A model generated the notes under the pieces. The model saw only the letters and a program-made list of their open reading frames with translations, was not told where the DNA came from and did not search any database. The translations under genes were made by a program, and so were the position numbers. From contig JANEZZ010000793.1 in the NCBI GenBank assembly GCA_026122225.1, positions 2,418,001 to 2,482,000 on the forward strand: DNA of 64,000 nt. Reading direction: 5' to 3'. Shown one piece after another: positions 56,147 to 64,000 of the stretch (position 1 is its first letter; the number at the start of each line of letters is the position of its first letter). The DNA is from Heloderma charlesbogerti. Lineage: Eukaryota > Chordata > Lepidosauria > Squamata > Helodermatidae.

Positions 56147-56179
56147 GCCTATTGTGGCAATCTACATAGGCTCTGCATA

Positions 56180-56765
56180 AAAACACCACAGGAGCCATGC
56201 TGGATCAGACCAAGGGGCCATATGGTCCAGCATTCTGTTCACACAGATGCCACCCAGCTGTTGATGGAAACCCACAAGCAGGACTTGAGTACAACAGCAC
56301 CATCCCGACCATGTTTCCCAGCAACTGGTATATATAAGCATGCTGTCTCTGATACTAGAGGCGGCATATAGCCATCAGGTCTGGTAGCCATTGATAGCCT
56401 TCTCCTTCATAAATTTGTCCAATCCCCTTCTAAGGCATTCAAATTGGTGGCCATCACTACTTCTTGTGAATTCCATAGTGTAACTCTGCGCTGTGTCAAG
56501 AAGTCCTTCCTTTTATCTGTCCTGAATCTCCCACCAATCAGCTCCATGGGATGACCCCAGATTCTAGTATCATGAGAGGGAGAAAAATGTCTCCCTATCC
56601 ACATTCTCCGCACTACACATAATTTTCTACATCTCTATCATATCTCCCTTTTTTTTAGTTGCCTTTTTTCTAAGCTAAACAGTCCCAGAAGTTGTAACCT
56701 TTCTTCAGAAGGGAGTTGCTCTGGCCCCTTGATCATTTTAGTTGCCCTTTTCTGTGCTTTTTCCA
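56180..56765 (-). mobile_element. CR1-clade LINE 3' end, longest copy
   Basis: It contains AGGAGCCATGCTGGATCAGA and GCAACTGGTATATATAAGCA, and further 3' on the plus strand GTCAAGAAGTCCTTCCTTTT and ATCAGCTCCATGGGATGACC, continuing to AGTTGCCCTTTTCTGTGC. On the minus strand these encode the C-terminal CR1 ORF2 region. Confidence 0.88.
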
Positions 56766-57015
56766 ACACAGGCCTGTAATACGTTTCACAGCAAAAAGCC
56801 ATGCAGTTGGTAGAAAAGCAGGAAATGGCCTTTTCAGTGATGGCACCCTGATTGTGGCACCCTTTGGTATAACCCCCAAGGGATATTATACTGGCACCTT
56901 CTCTGTTCCCTATTAGGTGGGCAGTTAAGATGTTTTTACTCCACCAAGCTCTGACGGTATTTTGATCTTGCCTGTTTGGATCTGTTATTTGTTTTTATTC
57001 TGGCAGGTGCAGATT
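56766..57015 (+). mobile_element. L2-like LINE 3' coding remnant
   Basis: It has AATGGCCTTTTCAGTGATGG and GCACCCTGATTGTGGCACCC, coding a degraded AFSVVAPTLWN-like motif, then a 3' part with TTAAGATGTTTTTACTCCAC. It abuts the CR1 copy. Confidence 0.65.
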
Positions 57016-57082
57016 TTTAGTAATGAAAATGGTTTTTTATTAATTAATCTAACTGTTTAATCAACTATATGTGTGTATAACA

Positions 57083-57134
57083 TAGACAGACAGACAGACA
57101 GACAGGCACGCACGCGCGCGCACACACACACACA
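57083..57134. repeat. GACA / CACG / CA compound microsatellite
   Basis: GACA units, then a CACGCACGCGCGCG block, then CA units. It includes a short alternating purine-pyrimidine stretch with potential for Z-DNA. Confidence 0.9.
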
Positions 57135-57348
57135 GTATGTATGCATACACAACATCTTAAAGCAGAGGACTAGGGTTGGGCTTAGATATTTTGCTGCATG
57201 AGGTGAAGGACAAAATGGCACCCCCACTCCCATTCGATCTGCAGAAGCCAAATCGACTGGCAGTTGCATCTTATTCAAGAGTGGTGGTAGGACAGCATCC
57301 TCTACCTCACCTGAGAGCTTCAGGCTAGCTTAGGGGATGTAGGGAACA

Positions 57349-57696
57349 TAGGGATGTTAGAGAATTCCACCATGGACTCCAATGAGGCTGGATTCTCTTG
57401 GATCCCCCCGCAAAATTTCCCTGGGATGGACCCTACCTGTCGTTGGCCGTCTGATCTGTCCGCTGCCCCGGTCTGCAGCCGCGAATGGCTGCCCTGGTCT
57501 GCGGCTGCCACTTGCCTCAAAAGGGACGCAAATGGTGCCCACTATGGTGGCCTCCATTTGCGGCCACAGCCCGGCAGCAGACGGAAGGCTCGCTGCGGGG
57601 TGGAGACGGCCATGGAGGATTCTGGGGGGAGGGATGGATCGCCCCCCCCAGCAGACGGCCCCACCTGGAACGAGGTGAGTAATCCATACACCACTA
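57349..57696. mobile_element. Palindromic hAT-like MITE, short variant, TSD AGGGAACA
   Basis: It starts TAGGGATGTTAGAGAATTCC and ends AATCCATACACCACTA. Perfect duplications AGGGAACA lie at 57341-57348 and 57697-57704. The arms have GGATCCCCCCGCAAAATTTC and GATTCTGGGGGGAGGGATGG; the centre is a small AAATGGTGCCCACTATGG hairpin without the GATAGGCTACG palindromes. The right terminus is eroded. Confidence 0.85.
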
Positions 57697-58498
57697 AGGG
57701 AACACCACACAGAATACACAGTTCTGTCCTCCAACAGAGGGAAATGACCACTGCTACCCCCTTCACAGCACCCATCATCTGTGACCTGAGGAGACTGCCT
57801 CATGGTAGGGCTGGCCCTGAAGAGAACTCTCTTGTTGAATAGAAGGCATGCTTATTAGTCTCACAAAATCAGTGTTCCCTGACCATGTTATGTTCTTTAT
57901 TTAAGTATAGAGTCTTATTATAGTATAGAGTCTTATTAACAGCATATAAAACAGGCAGTGAACTCGTATTAAGGGTAGTAACACCCTTTGCAGTTATCAT
58001 ACAGAGTCCCGAATACACTTCAGTACAAGGTAAACATGGGCTTGCTCGAAGCATGGTTTGAATTATTTTGCAGCGTAGGTCTTTTCCTGGAACCAGAAAA
58101 AATACTACTGTAGGTTCCAAAGTCTGCCTGCAAATACAGCAGTGCCCATAAATGCCTGCACTTGATGTACAGTGCACTGCGGTCAATTTAATCTTTCAGA
58201 GCGCTCCCCTTGCTTTGTCAAATATTTGCTTGCTAGGTCTTGGAGGAATAAAACAACTCACATAGACCTGCCTTGCTGCTGTCGTGCAAAACGATGCGTG
58301 GAAATTCGTATGAACAATTTACAGTACTGGATGCAATAACGGGAATATATGGCCACACTGGAGAACCTTATACAAGGGTTGGCCTAAAGCTCTTAGTGCA
58401 GCATACAACACCTACATATTGCCGAGGCATGCATCATTTGCTAGAAACATGCATTGTAAGAACGTAAGGCCTTGGTCAGCAACTACCTTTGCCAGGGT

Positions 58499-58869
58499 TA
58501 GGGATGTCTGTCATTGGGAAATGAAATCCAGCCCTTTTTGGGCTCACCAGACTTCTGTGGCGCACCCAAGATGGTTTGCTTATGCGAGCCAAGCATTTTC
58601 CCCAAATCTTGGGGACTTTTTACAGATTTTTTTCCCTCTTGGCCACAATTTGTGCAAATAGAGTTTTGTGCAAATTACAGCCACAAATTGCGCAAATTGC
58701 AGCTGTAATTTACACAACTTCAAAAACACCAAAAATCCGCTAGCTGGCCTGACACTCTGCAGGCTGAGTCAGACCAGCTAGCGGAAGACAGAACAAAGTC
58801 TGTGGGGCGGGCAAGTCGATGCAAGCTTGTCGACCTCCATCTCTCAACTGGATTCCTCTGACATCCCTA
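58499..58869. mobile_element. AT-rich hAT-like element
   Basis: It starts TAGGGATGTCTGTCATTGGG and ends CCTCTGACATCCCTA. The interior has TTTGTGCAAATTACAGCC and AAATTGCGCAAATTGCAGC words. Flanking 8-mers GCCAGGGT and GCCAAAAT share 5 of 8. Confidence 0.82.
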
Positions 58870-60179
58870 GCCAAAATACTAGTCTGAGATGGGAAGGCAG
58901 AAGGCACCTCCTATGGCGTATATATTCATGTCCCATTGCCACAGATGGGATGAGTTGCCTCTCTTTTGCCCTCAGGATTGGCAATGGGGAGGTGTGGGGA
59001 GATGACACCAATTTAGGTCTAGAGGATGTCAGCAGCAGATGGGATTGCCATGTGACCAGAAAAGGATCTGATATGGCTTGCTCCTGTGTCTACAGCAGGA
59101 CCCTGACCTGCAAAAATTAACCAGTGAAGCTTTTCACACCTCGATTGTTTCTTTTGGTGATTGTTGAAACACCTACCCACCTATTAGTCATTCTCTCTCT
59201 CTATACTGCTTGCTTGTTTTAAATACCATCAGCAACATGTGGTTAAAACACTTGGTTTCTCTTCCAAGAATGGAGAAAGTCCATGGTCTCACTGTTTTTT
59301 TTTTTTTAATGCACAGGTAATTTGGCAGCAGTGATATAATGCTTTGTTTAGACTTACAGAACAGTTAAAATGGTATCCTTAGAAGTTCCTAATTGTCCAT
59401 CTGATTCCACTACCACTTTCAATGTATCTAGTGCATATTTTACAGGCACTGCACATAGATCTGTATGCACAGGATATTTGTTCTCGGAGCACAATTAAAT
59501 TTTATGTCATGTCAGGTGATAATTTCAACAAGCCTCTCTGTGGCTGACAGATAGACAAGTCACTTGGGTAGAAAAAGCTGCATGACTCATGAATATACAT
59601 AAGCTTGGGGGAAGACAACCCTGCTGAGATTTTGGAACAAGGCACCGCATGTTTTCACAACCTTTTAACCTCCAGTGAAATCTTTGACACAAAGCAATAA
59701 AATCAGTATGCTGCCTTGTAATCAATCTTTTCCATGTTTCAGCTGATGCATCCTCTAGGCAGAATAAGTTCCCTATGAAGCCCAGAGGCGTGTGGGAAGA
59801 AGCTAATAGTTTAATGTGACAGGCCTGTACAACTGGCTAAACAAGTGAAACACAGCCCACCAGCCATGTGCTGCCACCTCCCAGGTAACTGACAACATCC
59901 GTGTTTTTTCAGGCTTAGGCAAGCAGCCGAAGCAGGGAGAGTTGTCATGCATGGGTCTTCATTCATAGCATGCGGGCTGTGCTCAGCTTGATGACTCACA
60001 GGGTGTGTCGGCCTGAAGTGCAACCATCACACAATTGTTCAGGCAAACTCTCGCAGGTAATCTCTGTGATGGCAGAGCCTGCCAAATGCCCAAGCGCTTT
60101 TTGTTTCATACTCCAGTCCTGACCTGTGCCACTAAGCTGGTGCTAGGATGTGATCATACAACTAACATTTCATTATACG

Positions 60180-60572
60180 AAGGGATGTTGGAGAAATTGG
60201 TTTTGGGGCTGGAGTTCAATGAGCTTTCTTAGGTTCGGCCTCCCGGACTTCGTTTTCATTCCTGCAGTGGCTTGATCTGCAAGTCAGGCCAGTTCACGGA
60301 TTTTCTGTGAACTTTGTGCGGGGGGGGGTCTGCACTTTGTGCAGATTTCTGAGCAATCTGCACACGTTTCTGAGCAATTTGCCCAAATTCAGTCATAATT
60401 TGCACCTATTGCTCAGAAACATGCACAAACTGCAGAACTTTCCAAAAAACGCTCCCCAAAGTTCCCAGAGTTCGTGGAACAGCCTGTACTTTAGCATGCA
60501 GATGCAAAGCGAGAGTCATACATTCTGCGGAACGCCATCGAGCCAAAAACGAACCGAATTTCCCAACGATGG
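60180..60572. mobile_element. AT-rich hAT-like element, right end eroded
   Basis: It starts AAGGGATGTTGGAGAAATTG and contains AGTTCAATGAGCTTTCTTAG, CAATTTGCCCAAATTCAGTC and GAACAGCCTGTACTTTAGC, parallel to the copy 32623-33017. No CATCCCTA end remains. Confidence 0.6.
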
Positions 60573-60917
60573 GCAGGGGTGGGAAACACATGTGCCCCCC
60601 TGGACATTTTTGAGTCCCGCAATGCTTCTAGACCACTGCACCACTGGGTTTGCCACTGAAATGCTGTGGTGCTTCGGCAAAGAAGTGATGATTTTACTTG
60701 AAAACAGGGCATGTGCTCCTGTGCGCCTTGTTTTAAAAGAAAATCACTGGTTCTTTTCCTGCTGGAGCACCACTGAATGTCGGTGGTACTTTTGGTGGCA
60801 CAGCAGGGGTGTGCGTCCCACAGGCCATCAGAAGTTAGCCAACCCTGAATTATACCAATAGTTACCACTGCCATTACTACAGCACAGTAACAATGTGAAA
60901 GGAAGCCTTAGTGTAAA

Positions 60918-61537
60918 TGTCAGGGACAAGGAGGAGACAGGACCCAGATTAGCTCCTTGGAGTCTTCGAGGGGCTCAGGAGCCATTGTCAAGGAGCTTCC
61001 TGGTGGCCTCTTTCAGCAGACTCCAATAGCCAACTCAAGACACAGACGGAAGGATTCTTTTCAAAGCTTTAATCCTTTTACAACTTAATGACTCTTTCAG
61101 ATGCTAATCACCAGCGACTAAAGCAAGGAACAGCAGAGTGGCCTAAGCTTCGAATAGGCAGTTGATCCCCGTTTGAAAGCTTCACTTGAAGACCCAGAAC
61201 TTATGGGCTAGGGAGAGATCCTCCCTCTTTCCCTTGGGTCCATGGGAGGCGGCCGTTGCTTGTGTGCCAAACAGGCGCTATGCCTCCTTTCCACGCCCTC
61301 CATCGCTCGTCGCTCTCTGCGACTGTGTCGAGCATCTAGTAAGCCTTGTTCCCGCACTTTCTCACTGCTAGGATCACTATCTACCTCAGGAATGCCGGCA
61401 GGAGGAATCTCTGCCAGCTGCTGTGCCTGTGAGGGATGAGTTGGCTCCTCTCCCAAGGATAGCTGTTCCTCCTCAGAATCAAAACTGCTCTGGGGCTCAA
61501 TGGGCTCAGTTTCCACCATGACAGCCATAACCGTTAC
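60918..61537 (-). mobile_element. LTR-like repeat, minus copy, cut by a hAT-like element
   Basis: It is the reverse-oriented relative of 50000-50530: it ends TGACA on the minus strand (plus TGTCAGGGAC at 60918), and has AAGCTTTAATCC with ATTAAA (61068-61073). An open frame on the minus strand shares the EPIE.QSS.DSEEEQ and EIPP motifs. It breaks off where the element 61538-63014 begins. Confidence 0.5.
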
Positions 61538-63014
61538 TAGGGATGGTGTGGGTGCTTGATTCAGTCTGGGAATCTGGCAGAACTGCCCTTGCCTGCACTC
61601 CCGAGTCCCGCTCGCCGAGCCCCTGCTTGCCCCCTGCCAGCACTCGTGAATGCCCTCCACTCACCACAGCAGCCTCGTCGAGGTTTGCGTAGGGATGTAC
61701 GAACGTAACTTACCTTGAACAAAATTTGATTCGCGGTGGGGGGGAGGCACTCCGTCCCTCCCCCCCGAAATTCTGGCCGGGGGGGAGGCGCTCCATCCCT
61801 CCTCCCCGAAATTCTGGCCGGGGGGGGAGGTGCTCTGTCCCTCCACCCCCGAATCCTGGCAGTCCGGGCCGCAAATGGCGGCGGCCGTAGCCGCCGCCGT
61901 TTGTGTCCCTGCAGTCAGCCGTGATAGGCTATGTAAATGTTTACATAGCCTATCACGGCTGAGTAAAAAAACAAACAAACAAACCGTGCGTACGCAAATG
62001 GCGGCGCCCGTGTGCGCCGCCATTTGCGTTCCTTATTTTGGCACATCTAGTCTACGTAAACATTTACATAGACTACAGCGAAAATAAGGGGAACGCAAAT
62101 AGCGTAGATGCTAAGCTATTTGCGTTCCCCTTATTTTCGCAGTAGTCTACGTAAATGTTTACGTAGACTAGACGTGTCAAAATAAGGGACGCAAATGGCG
62201 GCGCCCATGGGTGCCGCCATTTGCGTACGCGCGGGTTTTTTTGTTTTTTTTTACTCAGCCGTGATAGGCTACGTAAACATTTACATAGCCTGACACGGTA
62301 TTTTTTAAAAATCTAGCCGTGATAGGCTATGTAAATCTTTATGTAGCCTATCACGTTGTTGTTGTTGTTGTTGTTTTTACTGGAAATGGCGGCAGCCGGT
62401 CGGAAGACTGGCTGCCGCCGCCGCCGCACCGCCGGCGGAGCCGCCGGCGGCAGGAGGATTTGCCCAAGGTAAGTCCCGTCCCGGGGGGGTGGGGGGTGGC
62501 AGACCGTTTCGCCACCAATTTCGGGGGGCCGAATGCTCTGGCATTCGGCCTCCCCAAGATTTGTGGCGAAATTCTCTGACATCCCTAGCTTTGCAGTCGC
62601 CATTTTTTGAGAAATAAAATGGTGAATGGAAAACTGCGTATATTTACCCACATGCAAAATGCGCATTTTTGCGAATGCGCATATTTGCATATGTACGAAA
62701 ATTCATATTTTAACAATGTGCATTTTTGCACACACACAAATATGAACCTTTGCAAAAATGCACATTTCACACATGAGAATATGTGCACTCGCAGAAATGT
62801 GCATTTTTGCGCATAAAAAGGCATGCACATTTTGTGATCACTACTTTAGTTTTTTTTAAAATGGTGATCACAGAGCTTGAAAAGGCCGCCGCGGTGAGCG
62901 GGCTGCTTGCCAAGCGTGGCAGGGGCTCAAGTGTGGTCTGGGGACCGGCGAGTAGAGGTAGGGGCCGGGAGGGCATCTGGAGAACCCAGGTGGGGGTGAG
63001 TTCATACATCCCTA
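61538..63014. mobile_element. hAT-like element, third interior type, hosting a nested copy
   Basis: It starts TAGGGATGGTGTGGGTGC and ends GAGTTCATACATCCCTA; flanks ACCGTTAC and ACCACTAC match at 6 of 8. Its own sequence (61538-61689 and 62588-63014) includes AATGCGCATATTTGCATATG and several TGCATTTTTGCGCAT-like words. The element 61690-62587 sits inside it. Confidence 0.75.
61690..62587. mobile_element. Palindromic hAT-like MITE nested in another element
   Basis: This 898-bp copy runs from TAGGGATGTACGAACGTAAC to CTGACATCCCTA. Flanks GGTTTGCG and GCTTTGCA match at 6 of 8. The core is a mirror structure centred near 62108: GTGATAGGCTATGTAAATG, CGCAAATGGCGGCGCCC, TAGTCTACGTAAAC and GCAAATAGCGTAG, each followed by its inverted partner. 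ACTTACCT is at 61708-61715 and AGGTAAGT at 62467-62474. Confidence 0.9.
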
Positions 63015-63754
63015 ACCACTACTGAAATAATGTGCCCCCTACCTTTTCCTCCTTCTTTCTCTTTATCATCGAAAGGAGTTCTGCTAGGCTACTTGGGCTA
63101 CACTGGATGGCTCTGTCCCACTTTGCCAATATTGAGTTGTTGCTTTAGCTTCAACCCTGCAAATCACTCTTTGCACAAAGCCACTATTCAGCACAAGCCA
63201 GCAGTCCTATCCAAGTGCAAGAGTTGTCTGGACAGACAAATGAACGGCATCTCAATTTTTTTTGTACTCAAGTTCCCGTAGGTGAGTTTTATAGTGGTCA
63301 CAGAACCTTTAAAATATTGAAATTCTGGAGGCAGTGCTTTATGTTTGCTCACTGTAGCTAAAAGGAACCCCAAGCTATAAATCACATCTTATTGCATTGG
63401 TCCTGACTAACATGTATTTTCAGGGTGATTTCACAATGGCACAGACTAAAAACCACTATAGCACACATGAGGATATTATCCACCTTTAGGGATTTATAGC
63501 CAAGGCTTGAGTATCTACACAGAAGTCCAGCAGTTGTTCTGTTGTTCTTTATTTCTCCCCAAAATTAGATCCAGCAAATATATATTAAAGGTGTGTGTCA
63601 TTCTTCATAGGAAAGCTCAGAAAACATCAAGGGAACTCCCCTAGGCTCTGGGTAGAAGGAATAACACTGCAATCCTATCCTACGCATGCTTACTTGGAAG
63701 TAAGTTTCATTGAACTATATTATGATTTATTTATTACATTATAATAATATAATA

Positions 63755-63965
63755 GCGAGTGTGGTGTAGTGGTGAGAGTGTTGGACTGGGAGTTGGGAGA
63801 TCTGGGTTCTAGTCCCCACTTGGCCATGAAGCTCACTGGCTCTCAGTCCAATCTAACCCATGGGGTTGTTGTGAGGATAAAATGGAGAGGAGGACTATGT
63901 AAGCTGCCTTGGGTTTCTTGCAAGAGGAAAAAAAGGTGGGATATAAATGTAATTAATAGTAACAA
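63755..63965 (+). mobile_element. Sauria-SINE-like element, nearly complete
   Basis: The tRNA-like head TGGTGTAGTGGTGAGAGTG, a B box GGTTCTAGTCC (63806-63816), CATGAAGCTCACTGGC, GGGTTGTTGTGAGGATAAAA and the 3' end AAAGGTGGGATATAAATGTA match the Sauria SINE as I recall it. It is the strongest single clue that the host is a squamate. Confidence 0.88.
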
Positions 63966-63978
63966 CAATTCCTCAAGT

Positions 63979-64000
63979 AAGAACATAAGAAGAATCAGAC
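63979..64000 (-). mobile_element. CR1-clade LINE 3' end, cut by window edge
   Basis: AAGAACATAAGAAGAATCAGA matches the terminal sequence of the CR1-like copies at 41985 and 46854. It continues beyond the window. Confidence 0.6.

Larger units (their letters stand above)
52240..64000 (-). other. FAT1 intron upstream of EGF-like 1 (incomplete)
   Basis: I find no further cadherin or linker exon on the minus strand here, so this is at least 11.7 kb of a single intron. It holds LINE, SINE and hAT-like elements listed separately. The stretches 52.85-53.9, 54.1-54.6, 54.75-55.2, 57.85-58.45, 58.9-60.15 and 63.05-63.65 kb show nothing I recognise. Confidence 0.75.

Noticed and set aside
60307..60861. 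184-codon plus-strand open frame
   Set aside because: Its first part is the AT-rich hAT-like element and the rest resembles nothing; codon content looks random.

Overview
This is vertebrate nuclear DNA, almost certainly from a squamate reptile (a lizard or close relative). Three things point there: a tRNA-derived repeat resembling the Sauria SINE (plus strand near 63.8 kb, others near 8.9 and 20.1 kb), a 5S-rRNA-derived SINE of the 5S-Sauria type (25.65-25.78 kb), and many CR1-clade LINE fragments. The species was not identified.

The only protein-coding gene I can support is the 3' end of FAT1, a giant atypical cadherin, on the minus strand. Seven constitutive coding exons plus one optional 36-nt microexon were placed by GT-AG boundaries and matching phases: 52105-52239 (EGF-like 1), 49004-49161 and 34573-35041 (laminin G, then the start of EGF 2), 26042-26195 (EGF 2 and 3), 20207-20859 (calcium-binding EGF, transmembrane segment, proximal cytoplasmic tail), 18625-18738 (cytoplasmic), 7893-7928 (candidate alternative 12-residue insert) and 6597-7222 (distal tail ending in a PDZ-binding TQV, stop, 3' UTR). 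Frame is open through all joins. These exons give about 768 codons of a protein normally near 4,590 residues; the cadherin-repeat exons lie beyond 64 kb. No second gene was found in 1-6.2 kb downstream of FAT1 or in 52.3-64 kb.

Introns and flanks are packed with transposable elements. The dominant theme is a group of non-autonomous, hAT-like elements with TAGGGATG...CATCCCTA ends and 8-bp target duplications. At least sixteen belong to a fold-back family built of stacked palindromes (cores GTGATAGGCTACGTAAA/TTTACGTAGCCTATCAC and TAGTCTACGTAAA/TTTACGTAGACTA, with AAATGGCGGC stems). Many copies carry an outward-facing consensus 5' splice-site sequence (AGGTAAGT) near one or both ends. Other groups share the ends but have different interiors. 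Several are nested inside each other or inside CR1 and LTR-like sequence, which allows relative dating. SINEs, CR1 and L2-like LINE 3' ends, a short fold-back element with a GGGAGTTGTAGTCC arm, an LTR-like repeat pair and microsatellites fill most of the rest.

The two most promising observations are the palindromic hAT-like family with built-in U1/5' splice-site motifs, and the in-frame 12-residue FAT1 cytoplasmic microexon.
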